A stretch of 64,000 bases of DNA, from NCBI RefSeq assembly GCF_002262885.1, contig NZ_NKYF01000016.1, forward strand, positions 1 through 64,000. Reading direction: 5' to 3'. Shown one piece after another: positions 41,292-52,200 of the stretch. Under the pieces are notes generated by a model, which was not told the origin of the DNA, ran no database searches, and worked only from the letters and a program-made list of their open reading frames with translations. The first letter of the stretch is position 1; the number at the start of each line of letters is the position of its first letter. Source of the stretch: Pseudonocardia sp. MH-G8. Lineage in GTDB: Bacteria > Actinomycetota > Actinomycetes > Mycobacteriales > Pseudonocardiaceae. The position numbers and the translations under genes were made by a program.

Positions 41292-42898
41292 GACCGCAGC
41301 TCCTCGGCGAGCGCCCGTTTGTCGATCTTGCCGACGGCGGTGAGCGGCAGGACGTCGCGGACGACGACGCGGTCCGGGTACATGAAGCGCGCGAGGCCGC
41401 GTTCGGCGAGGAAGGCGCGCAGCTGCCGCCCCCTCGGGACGGTCGCGCCCGCCGCCGGGACGAGGGCGGCGCAGACGGCCTCGCCGAGGTCGTCGTCCGG
41501 GAGCCCCACGACGGCCGCGGCGGCGATCGCGGGATGCGCCAGCAGGTGCTCCTCCAGCACCGAGGCCGAGACGTTCTCCCCGCCGCGGTTGACGACGTCC
41601 TTCACCCGGCCCTCGACGACGAGGTGCCCGGTGGGCAACCGGCGGACGAGGTCGCCGGTGCGGTAGAAGCCGTCCGGAGTGAAGGCCACGGGGTCGTGCT
41701 CGCGGGCCCGGTAGTAGCCGCGGATCGTGTACGGCCCGCGGGTCCACAGCTCCCCCCGCTCGCCCGGCGCGACGTCGGCGCCGCGGCGGTCGACGACGCG
41801 GACCTCGTCGGCGGGGCAGAGCGGCCGTCCCTGGCACACCGCGACCAGGTCGTCGGGGTCGTCGAGGCGGGTGAAGTTGAGCAGTCCCTCGGCCATCCCG
41901 AACACCTGCTGCACCGCGCACCCGAGCGCAGGGCGCACCCGGCGGGCCAGCGTCTCGTCGCACTTGGCCCCGCCGACCTGCACGAGCCGCAGGCTCGGCA
42001 GCGGCGCCGGGACCAGGTCGACCCACAGCCGCAGCAGGGGCGGCACCACGGCGGTGACGGTCACCCGCTCCGCCTCCACGAGCGCGAGGGTCACGTCCGG
42101 GCTCGGCACCGGGGCGAGTACCACGGTGGCGCCCACCCCGAACGCGCCGAGCATGCCGGGGCAGGCGAGCGGGAAGTTGTGGGCGAGCGGCAGGCAGGCC
42201 AGGTAGACGTCCTCGGCGCGCAGCCCGCAGACCTCGGCGCTCGCGCGGGCGTTGTAGGCGTAGTCGCGGTGCGTGCGCGGGATGAGCTTGGGCTTGCCCG
42301 TGGTGCCGCCGGAGACGAGCAGCAGCGCGACCTGGGCCGGGTCGACCTCGGGGAAGGCGCCGGCATCGCCGTCGGGCAGGTCGGAGAGCGCGGTGGTCCC
42401 GGCGACGGGTTCGCCGTCCACCAGCACGTGGTGCACCGAGGGCACCGCGCGGGCGACGGCGCGGCCGAGGTCGCGGTGGTCGAAGCCGTCGTGCACGTCG
42501 GGGCCGATGTAGGCCACGGCGTCGGCCAGACGGGCGAAGTGCTCGATCTCGGAGGCCCGGTGCGCCGGAAGCGCGAGCACCGGGATCACGCCGATGCGCA
42601 GCAGCCCGAAGAGCGTGACCACGAACTCGGCGGTGTTGGGCAGGTGCACCACCGCCCGGTCCCCGGGCACCAGCCCGAGGGCGCGCAGGCCACGGGCCCG
42701 TGCGTCGGCGCGGCGGTCCAGCTCGGCGTAGGTGATCCGCTCGTCCCCGGAGACGACGGCGGTCGCGCCCGCGTGCCGGTCAGCCCACTCGCGCAGCAGC
42801 CCGCCGAGCGTCTCGGCGCGCCAGTACCCCTCCCGCACATAGCGCTCAACCAGGTCTTCGGGCCACCCGAGGGCGCCGTCCAGCAGCGGGGCGGTCAC
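41288..42898 (-). CDS. salicylate-AMP ligase (aryl acid activating enzyme)
   Basis: A 536-residue stand-alone adenylation enzyme of the DhbE/EntE/MbtA family, which activates an aryl acid and loads it onto an aryl carrier protein. Core motifs: LLVSGGTTGKPKLIPRTH near residue 195, the aryl-acid Asn in PLAHNFPLACPG near 240 (Asn replaces the amino-acid-binding Asp), QQVFGMAEGLLNFTRLDD near 332, YRTGDL, and the catalytic Lys in AVGKIDKRAL at the end. The two positions that separate substrates are Cys (LACPG) and Leu (EGLL); 2,3-dihydroxybenzoate enzymes usually have Ser and Val. This favours salicylate, consistent with the salicylate synthase next door. GTG start overlaps the preceding stop. Confidence 0.9.
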   Translation of the reverse strand: MTAPLLDGALGWPEDLVERYVREGYWRAETLGGLLREWADRHAGATAVVSGDERITYAELDRRADARARGLRALGLVPGDRAVVHLPNTAEFVVTLFGLLRIGVIPVLALPAHRASEIEHFARLADAVAYIGPDVHDGFDHRDLGRAVARAVPSVHHVLVDGEPVAGTTALSDLPDGDAGAFPEVDPAQVALLLVSGGTTGKPKLIPRTHRDYAYNARASAEVCGLRAEDVYLACLPLAHNFPLACPGMLGAFGVGATVVLAPVPSPDVTLALVEAERVTVTAVVPPLLRLWVDLVPAPLPSLRLVQVGGAKCDETLARRVRPALGCAVQQVFGMAEGLLNFTRLDDPDDLVAVCQGRPLCPADEVRVVDRRGADVAPGERGELWTRGPYTIRGYYRAREHDPVAFTPDGFYRTGDLVRRLPTGHLVVEGRVKDVVNRGGENVSASVLEEHLLAHPAIAAAAVVGLPDDDLGEAVCAALVPAAGATVPRGRQLRAFLAERGLARFMYPDRVVVRDVLPLTAVGKIDKRALAEELRS

Positions 42899-44235
42899 GC
42901 CGTCACCACCGGCCCGGGACCGACCAGGAACCGGCTGACGCTGCGCAGCTTCTCCCGCGTCTCCTCGAGCTCCCGCTCGGGGCTGGACTGCGCGACGATG
43001 CCGGCGCCCGCGCGCAACCAGGTCAGGCCGTCGCGCTGGTAGACCGAGCGCAGCACCAGGGCGGCGTCCAGGGCGCCCGCGTGGTCCACGGTGAGCACGG
43101 CGCCTGCGTAGAGGCCGCGCGGGCCGTCCTCGTGGCGCCCGATCGCCGCGAACGCCGGGGCCTTGGGCAGGCCCGAGGCGGTGACCGAGGGGAACAGCCG
43201 GGCGAAGGCGTCCCAGGAGGAGACCCCGGGGCGCAGCCGTCCCCGGACGCGGGACGCGAGGTGCTGCACGCTGCCGCGCAGGACGACCCGCATGAAGTCC
43301 TCGACGACGACGGAGCCGGGCACGCTGACCGCGGCGACCTCGTCCTGGGCCAGCTGCACGGACACGGCGTGCTCGTAGATCTCCTTCGGGTCGTTGCGCA
43401 GCTCCTCGTGCAGCGCGCTGTCGGTCTCGCGGTCCCCGGACAGCGCGCGGGTGCCGGCGAGCGGCTGGGTGGAGAACGTGCCGTCGGCAGCGACCTCCAC
43501 CACCGTCTCGGGGCTGAACCCGGCCGCGGCGAGACCGCCGAGGCGCAGCAGGAACGACCGGGCGGGGTTGTTGCCCCGCCGGCCCGCCTCGTAGGTCGCG
43601 ACCAGGTCGACGGCACCGTCCACCGGCACCGTCCGGGAGAGGATCACCTTGCGGAACCGCGCCTCGTGGATCTCGCGGACGGCCGCCGCGACGGCCGAGC
43701 GGTAGCCGGTCGTGTCCGTCACCTCGTCGACCGCCACCGCTGCTCCTGCCGGAACCGGCGGCGCGGCGAGGGTCGCCTCCCAGGCCGCGCGGGCTGCGGG
43801 GTCGGCGACGCGCAGCTGCGGCGGGCCGTCCCCGAGGCGGGCCTCCCGGTCGGGGAGCAGCAGGTGCAGCAGCGCACCCGTCCTGTCCGGTGTCGGGAGA
43901 CCGTGCAGCAGGTGCCCGAGCTCGAACGCGGCCCACCCGTAGGCGCGCCACCCGGGCTCGCCGTGTGCGGCCAGGGCCGCGGCGACCTGGTCGAGCGGCC
44001 GGTCGGTCAGGGCTTCGGTGCGGGTCCGGCCGCCGGAGTGCACGTGCAGCCCGGAACGGTCGAGCACGATCTCGGCGCGCACCCCGGCGGCGAACAGCAC
44101 CTCGCCGTCGCGTTCGTAGAGGACGTACGGCGCGGACCGCGCCTCGCAGTCACGGGCCAGCGCGGCGCCGGCTGCGACGGGATCGGGGGCGGCGGGCCCG
44201 GTGCGTGCACCGCTCTGCTCTGTTGCTGTGGACAT
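42895..44235 (-). CDS. salicylate synthase, MbtI/Irp9-like
   Basis: A 446-residue chorismate-utilising enzyme. The catalytic Lys in RFRKVILSR near residue 200 and the general-acid Glu in AGFSPETVVE near 247 match MbtI Lys205 and Glu252. PLAGTRALSGDRETD, NDPKEIYEHAVSVQ, GSVQHLASRVRGRL, FPSVTASGLPKAPA and RAGAGIVAQSSPERELEET are conserved throughout the MbtI branch. It would convert chorismate via isochorismate to salicylate and pyruvate in one step. The alternative, an isochorismate synthase feeding dihydroxybenzoate, is less likely since no EntB or EntA homologue is present in the window. ATG start, 50 bases after the formyltransferase gene; the stop overlaps the ligase start. Confidence 0.9.
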   Translation of the reverse strand: MSTATEQSGARTGPAAPDPVAAGAALARDCEARSAPYVLYERDGEVLFAAGVRAEIVLDRSGLHVHSGGRTRTEALTDRPLDQVAAALAAHGEPGWRAYGWAAFELGHLLHGLPTPDRTGALLHLLLPDREARLGDGPPQLRVADPAARAAWEATLAAPPVPAGAAVAVDEVTDTTGYRSAVAAAVREIHEARFRKVILSRTVPVDGAVDLVATYEAGRRGNNPARSFLLRLGGLAAAGFSPETVVEVAADGTFSTQPLAGTRALSGDRETDSALHEELRNDPKEIYEHAVSVQLAQDEVAAVSVPGSVVVEDFMRVVLRGSVQHLASRVRGRLRPGVSSWDAFARLFPSVTASGLPKAPAFAAIGRHEDGPRGLYAGAVLTVDHAGALDAALVLRSVYQRDGLTWLRAGAGIVAQSSPERELEETREKLRSVSRFLVGPGPVVTA

Positions 44236-44285
44236 GCTCGATCTCCTCGCTCGCACAGGAGCGGCCGCGGACGGGACGGGCGGGT

Positions 44286-44957
44286 TCACCGCCACGCCGC
44301 CGCGGCCTCGGGGTAGAAGTCCTCGAAGAGACCCAGGTCGGTTGCCTGGGCGTAGCGCGGGTGGCTGCGGTGTTCGGGAAGGGCGCGTGCCTCGCGCAGG
44401 CCGTAGTAGCCGGGGGCGCCCTCCGCGCGCGTCCCGGGGCCCGGGCCGCCCTGAAGGACCCGTTCGAGGTTCGCCACGAAGACCTCGTGGGCGGCCTCGA
44501 CGAGGTCGAGCATCACGTCCTCGAACACCGCGTCCGGACGTACCGGGAAGCGCCGCTCGGCGAGCACCGGTCCGGTGTCGACGCCGGCGTCGACCTCGTG
44601 GAGGGTGGCGGCGAACTCGGGCTCGCCGTGGAGCACGGCGTACGCGACGGTGGCCACCGGCAGCCCGCGATAGCCCGGCAGCGGCCCGCCGTGCACGTTC
44701 AGGATGCGCAGCCCCGTGCCGAGCATCCCGGCGCGGAACAGGAACGGGTTGTCGATCGACCACACGATCCCGTCCGTGCACGCGGCGGCCAGCTCGCCGG
44801 CCACGGCGTCGAGCTCGTGGCCGTCGGCCACGCGCCGGGCGGGGTGCGGCCCGGGCGTGGCACGGGGCCCGCTGCACACGAGGTCGACGGTGTGTCCCCT
44901 TTGCGCGGCGTGCTGCACGGCGCGCCCGAGCAGCGCCCCGTCCCCGACGAAGATCAT
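44286..44957 (-). CDS. formyltransferase, N5-hydroxyornithine type
   Basis: A 223-residue formyl_trans_N family protein, shorter than methionyl-tRNA formyltransferase because it lacks the tRNA-binding C-terminal domain. The catalytic triad is visible: Asn and His in ILNVHGGPLPGYRG near residue 88 and Asp in EVDAGVDTGPVL near 130. In hydroxamate pathways such enzymes use 10-formyltetrahydrofolate to formylate N5-hydroxyornithine. The N-terminal IFVGDGALLGRAVQHAAQRG replaces the usual FAGTPEFA start. Its ATG overlaps the exporter stop (ATGA). The likely product, N5-formyl-N5-hydroxyornithine, would be incorporated by one NRPS module. Confidence 0.85.
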   Translation of the reverse strand: MIFVGDGALLGRAVQHAAQRGHTVDLVCSGPRATPGPHPARRVADGHELDAVAGELAAACTDGIVWSIDNPFLFRAGMLGTGLRILNVHGGPLPGYRGLPVATVAYAVLHGEPEFAATLHEVDAGVDTGPVLAERRFPVRPDAVFEDVMLDLVEAAHEVFVANLERVLQGGPGPGTRAEGAPGYYGLREARALPEHRSHPRYAQATDLGLFEDFYPEAAAAWR

Positions 44958-46234
44958 GTCCGCTCCCCCTCGATCGATTCCCGGGTGGCGCCGCGCAAGG
45001 GCCCGAGCAGGACCGCGGTCAGCACCGCCACCCCGGCCATCACGGCGTTGTAGATCCACAGCGCGTCCGCGGCACCGACCAGCGCACCGGCGATCCCGGC
45101 CACGACGGCCCCGACCGCGGCCCCGGCCATTCCCTGCGCCGAGAACAGGCTGTTCACCCGCCCCAGCAAGGCGTCCGGGCTGCGCAGCTGCAGCAGCGTG
45201 TAGCGCAGGACCTCCTCGAGCGCGTTGGTCGCTCCGGCCGCGACGAACGCGGCCAGCACGAGGAGCAGCGTCGGCGCGGCTCCGGCGGCGGTGTAACAGC
45301 CGAAACAGGCGACCATCAGGCCGAGCAGCAGCAGCCCGGGACGGGTCCGGTCGCGCACCCAGCCGCTGCCCAGCGACCCGGCGACGAGCCCGACCGAGAG
45401 CGCCGAGTAGATCAGCCCGACGGCGACGGGCGACCCGCCGAACCGGGCATCGACGAACGCGGGCACGAGCACGACGGAGCCACCGCCGAGCATCCCGACC
45501 AGGCCGGCGACCATCACGCCGCGCACGACCGGCTCGCGGGCGACGAACCGGGCACCGGTCCGCAGCGCCCGCAGCGGGCTCTCCTGCTCGGCCGGCTCGG
45601 CGGCCTCGGCGGGTGCCGGTGTGCCGGTCCGGCCGCCCGTCCCCGGCGGCGGGCTTGCCAGCAGCAGCACCCAGGTCAGGAGAGCGGCAACGGCCCCGGC
45701 ACCGTAGTTCCAGGCCGCGGACGACACCGCGAACACGAGCCCACCGACCGCCGGGGCGAGCACCGAGCCGAGCCGCAGCGACACGGTGTTGAGCGCGCCG
45801 ACCGCGTGCAGCTTCGCCCGGTCCACGATGGACGGCATCACGGCCAGCATCGCCGTGAGGCACACCGCCCCGGACAGGCCGTTGATCGCGACGAACACCG
45901 CCGTCAGCACCGTCGAGGAGACCCAGACGGCGTTCCCGGCGAGCGCGGCGAAGGCCAGGCCGCTCACCAGCCAGCTGACGATCACCAGCCGCCAGCGATC
46001 GACCCGGTCGGCGAGCACGCCGCCGCCGAGGAACCCGACGAGGAACGCCACCGACTCGACCGCCGCGACGGCGCTGACGGCCAGGGTGGACCCGGTGCGG
46101 GCGTAGACCTCCAGCGGCACCGTCACCAGGACGACGCCGACGCCGGACAGCAGGATCGTGCGGGCGACGAAGAGGTTGCGGAACGTGCGGTCGTCGCGCA
46201 GGGGGCTCAGGTCCAGCAGCACCGCGGACGCCAT
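44954..46234 (-). CDS. MFS siderophore exporter, EntS-like
   Basis: A 426-residue major facilitator protein with twelve hydrophobic segments. The inter-TM2/3 motif appears as GGGVLADRVDRWRLVI near residue 75, and the central loop (about 205-235) is Pro/Glu-rich. N-terminal TFRNLFVARTILLSGVGVVLVT and VDRAKLHAVGALNTVSLRLGSV resemble the enterobactin exporter EntS. It presumably exports the finished siderophore. The ATG shares one base with the NRPS stop (TGATG) and its own stop overlaps the formyltransferase start. Confidence 0.88.
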   Translation of the reverse strand: MASAVLLDLSPLRDDRTFRNLFVARTILLSGVGVVLVTVPLEVYARTGSTLAVSAVAAVESVAFLVGFLGGGVLADRVDRWRLVIVSWLVSGLAFAALAGNAVWVSSTVLTAVFVAINGLSGAVCLTAMLAVMPSIVDRAKLHAVGALNTVSLRLGSVLAPAVGGLVFAVSSAAWNYGAGAVAALLTWVLLLASPPPGTGGRTGTPAPAEAAEPAEQESPLRALRTGARFVAREPVVRGVMVAGLVGMLGGGSVVLVPAFVDARFGGSPVAVGLIYSALSVGLVAGSLGSGWVRDRTRPGLLLLGLMVACFGCYTAAGAAPTLLLVLAAFVAAGATNALEEVLRYTLLQLRSPDALLGRVNSLFSAQGMAGAAVGAVVAGIAGALVGAADALWIYNAVMAGVAVLTAVLLGPLRGATRESIEGERT

Positions 46235-49200
46235 CAGGCCGGCCCCTCCCCAGCCCAGCGCGCCAGGGTGGCGACCCAGCGGTCCGCGACCCGGGCGGCG
46301 AGGTCGTCGTCGAGCACGCCCGCAGGCCAGGTGAACGTCGCCTCGAGCGCCGGAGCGCCGCTCGGGTCGCCGGTCTCCCGCGCCACCGCGTCGACCGCGA
46401 GGCTGTGCCCGACCCGGGCCTGCGCGGCCTTCCCCACGTGCACCGCGCCCGCTTCGGGAGCCGGACCCCAGCCGTCGGCGGACTCCACCCGCTCCCGGCC
46501 GGTGCGGCCGAGGTAGTTCAGAGTCACCTCCGCCCCGGATTCCGGGATCCGCGCCGGCCCGGTCGGCGGGTGGCGCAGCAGCCCGTGGCCGATGCCTCCG
46601 CGCGGGATCTCGGCGAGCGCGGCGGCGACCGGCGGGATGCGGGTCGCCGCGTCGGCCGCGCCGGTGCGGGCGTCGACGCGCACCGGAGCGGTGGTGGCGA
46701 ACCGTCCGACCGTCCGGGCCAGGTCCAGCGTGGGGTCGAGCTCCTCGACCCGGCCGTGGTTCTCCAGGTCGACGAGCACGTCGCCGTCCACGTCGAGGGC
46801 CGAGAGCGCCACGCCGAGCGCGGCGAGCAGCACGGCGTCGGCACCGGTGCCGAACCGCCGCGGCAGGTCGACCAGGATGGCGCGGCCCAGCTCGGCGGGG
46901 CAGTGCACCCGTGTCCGGTGCAGGTCGGCGTGCACGTCGGTGCCGTCGCGGGGCCGGCGCACGGGCAGCGGGGTGACGCCTGCGAGGACCTCCCGCCAGT
47001 GTTGCGCCTCCGCCGCCACCTGCGGTGAGGCGCCGTGCTCCGCGAGCCGGTGCGACCACGCCGCGAACGAGGTGCCCTCGGGAGCCGGCGTGTTCCCGTC
47101 CCGTCCGGACAGGGCCCCGAACCGGGAGATGTCCTCGGCGAGGATGCGCCACGAGGCGCCGTCGACGGCGAGGTCGTGGGCCAGGACGAGCAGGCGGCCC
47201 GGCTGCTCGGGCCCGCGGTCCAGCCGGACGAGCCGCAGCATGCCGCCGGGACGGGCGTCGAGCGCGTCACGGGCGGCGAGGGCCTCGCGGCGGATCAGGG
47301 CGCGCAGCGGCGTGACGCCGAGCCCGGCGGCGTCGACGGTGCGCACGTGCGCAGCGGGGTCGAGCCGCTCCGCCGGGGCGACCCGCAGGTGCTGCCACCG
47401 CCCGTCGGCGCCGACGACCAGGCCGGAGCGGAACACGGGGTGGCGGCGCAGCAGATCGGCGGCCAGCTCGACGAGCGCGGCGTCGGTGAACCAGGACGGG
47501 GAACGCACCGCGGCGCCCTGGTGGTGACCGGTGATCGGGCCCTCGAGGGCCTCCAGCCTGCGCATCGCCGGGGTCGGGACGATCACGGTGTCGGTAATGG
47601 GGTCGGGGACCGTGACCTCGGTGACGGCGTCGACCTGCTCGGCGAGCCGGGCCGCGGTGGGCGCCGCGAACAGGTCGCGGACACGCACGGCGAGGCCGTC
47701 GCGGCGGCAGCGGTTGGCGATCTCGATGGCCAGGAGGCTGTCGCCGCCGAGGTCGAAGAAGTCGTCGTCCACCCCGACCGCGTCGACGCCGATGACCTCC
47801 GCGAACACCGCGCAGAGCGTGCGTTCGGTCGGCGTCCGCGGCGGGCTCGCCGCCGCGGCGGTCAGGGGTGCGGGCTCGGGTAGCGCGGAGACGTCGAGCT
47901 TTCCGTTGACGGTCAGCGGCAGGTGCTCGACCACCGCCCACAGCGTGGGCACCAGGTAACCGGGCAGGGTCCGCGCGACGGCGGCCCGGACGTCCTCGGC
48001 CCGGGCATGCGCCCCGACGAGGTAGGCGGCCAGCCGCCGCTCGGGACCGCCCGTGGCGACGACGGCGGCCCGCTCCACCCCGGGTACGCGGTCGAGCGCG
48101 GCCTCGATCTCGCCGGGTTCCACCCGGTAACCGCGGATCTTCACCTGGTCGTCCGAACGCCCCAGGAAATCCAGGTTCCCGTCCGCGCGCCGACGCACCA
48201 GGTCCCCGGTGCGGTACATCCGCCCACCCGGGCCGAACGGGTAGGCGACGAACCGCTCCGCCGTCGCCCCCGGCCGGTCCAGGTACCCCCGCGCCAGCCC
48301 GACCCCGGCGATGTACAACTCGCCCACCACACCGTCGGGCACCGGCCGCAACCACCCGTCCAGCACGTGCGCGCGGGTGTTCGTGATCGCCGTACCCACC
48401 GTCGACGTCGCGCTGTCCGTGGTGCCCGCGCCGAGCGTGTTGATCGTGTACTCCGTCGGGCCGTACAGGTTGTAGCCCCACGTACCCGGGGTGTCGCGCA
48501 ACCGAGCCCAGATCGACTCCGGCACCGCCTCCCCACCCAGCAACACCAACGGCGGCACATGCGGCCCGTCCAGCAATCCCGCCGCGAACAGGTGGTGCGC
48601 ATACGTCGGCGTCACGTTCACCACGTCGACCCGCTCAGCAGCGCAGTAGGCCACCAACCGCTCCGCATCGCGACGCAACTGCTCGTCGCACACGTGCACC
48701 TCGTGCCCCTCGACGAGCCACAACAGCTCCTCCCAGGACATGTCGAACGCGAACGACACCGTGTGCGCCACCCGCAGCACCCGGTCCCCCGCCGCGGCCA
48801 CCGTCGGCGCGAAGATCTCCCTACGGTGGTTGACCTGCATGTTCGTCAGACCGACGAACGGCGTCACCACACCCTTGGGCCGCCCCGTCGAACCGGACGT
48901 GAAGATCACGTACGCCGGGTGCTCCAACCGTCCTCGCGTGCCCGGCGCGAACGCGCCCAGCTCGCCCGGGGTCAGCGGATCCCCCGGCACCCCGTCGAAC
49001 ACGGCGGCGTCGTCGACGCGCAGCTGCGGCACCCCGCTGAACCGCGGCCCCGCCACCGCGTCCGTGACCAGCAGGCGCGCGCCGGACTCGGCGAGGATCT
49101 CGGCGAGCCGGCCGTCGGGGTGATCGAGCTCGAGTGGCACGTAGGCGGCGCCCGCGCGCAGCACCGCGAACAGCGCCACCACCATCTCCACCGACCGCGG

Positions 49201-52200
49201 CAACCCCAGCGCCACCACCTGCTCCGGGCCCATGCCCCGCGCCCGCAACACGCGCGCCAGCCGCGACACCCGCGCGTCCAGCTCCGCGAACGACACGCGC
49301 GCGTCCCCGCACACCAGCGCCGTCCGCTCGGGGCATCGCGCGGCGCGTTCCGACAGCAGCTCGGCGACCGTGACGTCGCCGAGCGGGATCTGCGCGGTCG
49401 CGGCCCGCTCGTGCTCGCGGTCCCGGTCGGCCGGGGACAGCACGTCGACGGCGCCGACCCGGGTGCCCGGTGCACTGGCGAAGGCGCGCAGCACCTCGAC
49501 GAAGCGGGCGGCGAACCCGGCGACGGTGGCCTCGTCGAACAGCTCCGTCGAGTACTCGACCACACCGGTGAGCAGGTCCGGCGAGTCCTGGAAGTTGAAC
49601 GAGGCGTCGAACTTGGCGGTGCCGGTGCCGACGTAGTCCGCGGTGACCTCGAGGTCGGCGAACTCGGGCACGGCGTAGTTCGCGTCGCCGGACAGGCACA
49701 CCAGCATCACCTGGAACAGCGGGCTGCGCCCCGCGGCGCGCGCCGGTCCGACCGCGTCGACCACGTCCGCGAACGGCACGTCGGGGTGGTCGTAGGCCTC
49801 CACGTCGCAGGCGCGGACCGCGTCGAGGAGCTCGGCGAGCGTGCGCTCGGGGCGTGCGTCGACCCGCAGGGCGAGGGTGTTGAGGAAGTAGCCCACGGCG
49901 TCGTCGAGGGCCGGGTCGAGACGGGTGGAGATCGGGGTGCCGACCACGACGTCGGGGCCGTTGCCGTGGCGCGACAGCAGCACCGCCAGCGCGGCGTGCA
50001 GGAGCATGAACACGGTGACGCCGTGCGCGCGGGCGGTGCGGTGCAGTGCCGCGGTCAGGTCCGCGCCGACCTCCACCGGCACCTGCGCGCCGGCCCCGCT
50101 CGCCGCGGCGGGCCGGAGCCGGTCGGTGGGGAAGGTGCACTCGGCGGGCGCACCCCGCAGGTGCGCGCGCCAGAACTCCAGCTGCGCCGCGGCCGACGTC
50201 GGCGCACCGTCGGCCAGGCAGTCCCGCTGCCAGTCCGCGAAGTCGGCGTACTGCACCGCCGGGGCGGGAAGGCCACCCGGCTCCCCTGCCCTGCGCGCCC
50301 GGTAGGCCCGCTCCAGGTCCTGGCGCAGCGGCCGCCAGGACCACTCGTCGACGGCGATGTGGTGCAGCGTCAGGACGAGCACGTGCTCGTCCGGCGCGAG
50401 CTCCAGCAGCGTGAGCAGCGCCGGGACCTCCGCGGTGAGGTCGAACGGGTGCCCGGCGGCCGTGGCGATGCGCGCGTCGAGGCCGCGGGCGTCCACGCGC
50501 TCGCGGACGATCCGGCGCCGGGCGACCTCCGGGCCGAGCACCACGGCCTCCGGGCCTGCAGACCCGTCCTGCAGGACGGTGCGCAGGATCTCGTGCCGGG
50601 TGAGCACGTCGCACCAGGCGGCCTCGAGGGCGTCGGCGTCGAACGGCCCGTGCAGCCGCAGCACGTTGGGCACGTTGTAGACCGCGCTGGGCCCGGTCAT
50701 CCGGTGCAGTGCCCACATCTGCCGCTGGCCCGCGGACAGCGCGCGGACATTGCCGGTGCGCGAACGGGGACGCAGCGGCGGGCGGGTGGCGGCGGCGGGC
50801 TCCGGGACCGGGCCGTCGAGGAGCTCCGCGAGCCGGGCCGGGGTCCGCGCGTCGAACACGTTGCGGGGGCGGATCGCCACGCCGGCCTTGCGTGCGCGGT
50901 TGGCGGCGGTGAGCGAGGAGATGCTGTCGCCGCCGAGGGCGAAGAAGTCGTCGTCGACGCCGACCGTGTCGACGCCCAGCACCTCGGCGAACACCGCGCA
51001 GAGCGTGTGCTCGGTCGGCGTCCGCGGGGCGCGGGTCCCGCCCGTGGCCACCGGCGCGGGCTCGGGCAACGCCGCCACGTCGAGCTTGCCGTTGACGGTC
51101 AGCGGCAGGTGCTCGACCACCGCCCACAGCGTCGGCACCATGTAGTCGGGCAGCGTGCGGGCGACGGCGTCACGCACGTCGCCCGCGTCGCCCGCGCCGA
51201 CGAGGTACGCCACCAGCCTGCGCTGCCCGGGCACCTCGGGGTGCGGGCGGGTGACGACGGCGGCCTGGGCGACACCGGGAACGGCGGCGAGCGCCGTCTC
51301 GATCTCGCCGGGTTCCACCCGGTAGCCGCGGATCTTCACCTGGTCGTCCGAACGCCCCAGGAAATCCAGGTTCCCGTCCGCGCGCCGCCGCACCAGGTCC
51401 CCGGTGCGATACATCCGCCCACCCGCCACGAACGGGTCCGCCACGAACCGCTCCGCCGTCAACCCCGGCTGGTCCAGGTAACCCCGCGCCAGCCCGACCC
51501 CGGCGATGTACAGCTCCCCCACCACACCGTCGGGCACCGGCCGCAACCACCCGTCCAGCACGTGCGCACGGGTGTTCGTGATCTCGGTGCCGACCGTCGA
51601 CGTCGGGCTGTCGGCGGTGCCGGCGCCCAAGGTGTTGATCGTGTACTCGGTGGGGCCGTACAGGTTGTAGCCCCACGTACCCGGGGTGTCGCGCAACCGA
51701 GCCCAGATCGACTCCGGCACCGCCTCCCCACCCAGCAACACCAACGGCGGCACGTGCGGCCCGTCCAGCAACCCGGCCGCGAACAGGTGGTGCGCATAGG
51801 TCGGCGTCACATTCACCACGTCGACCCGCTCAGCAGCGCAGTAGGCCACCAACCGCTCCGCGTCCCGACGCAACTGCTCGTCGCACACGTGCACCTCGTG
51901 CCCCTCCACCAGCCACAACAGCTCCTCCCAGGACATGTCGAACGCGAACGACACCGTGTGCGCCACCCGCAGCACCCGGCCACCCGCTGCCGCCACGGTC
52001 GGGGCGAAGATCGCTTCCTGGTGGTTGACCTGCATGTTCGTCAGCCCGACGAACGGCGTCACCACGCCCTTCGGCTTCCCGGTCGACCCCGACGTGAAGA
52101 TCACGTACGCGGGGTGGTCGAGGCGCCCCGGCGTCCCCGGCGCGAACGCCCCCAGCTCCGCGTCCGAGAGCGGGTGGTCGGGCACGCCCGCGAACACCTC

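Noticed and set aside
42895..44235. Isochorismate synthase of a 2,3-dihydroxybenzoate pathway
   Set aside because: The whole-length pattern follows MbtI, no isochorismatase or EntA-like dehydrogenase is present, and the partner ligase has the salicylate signature.
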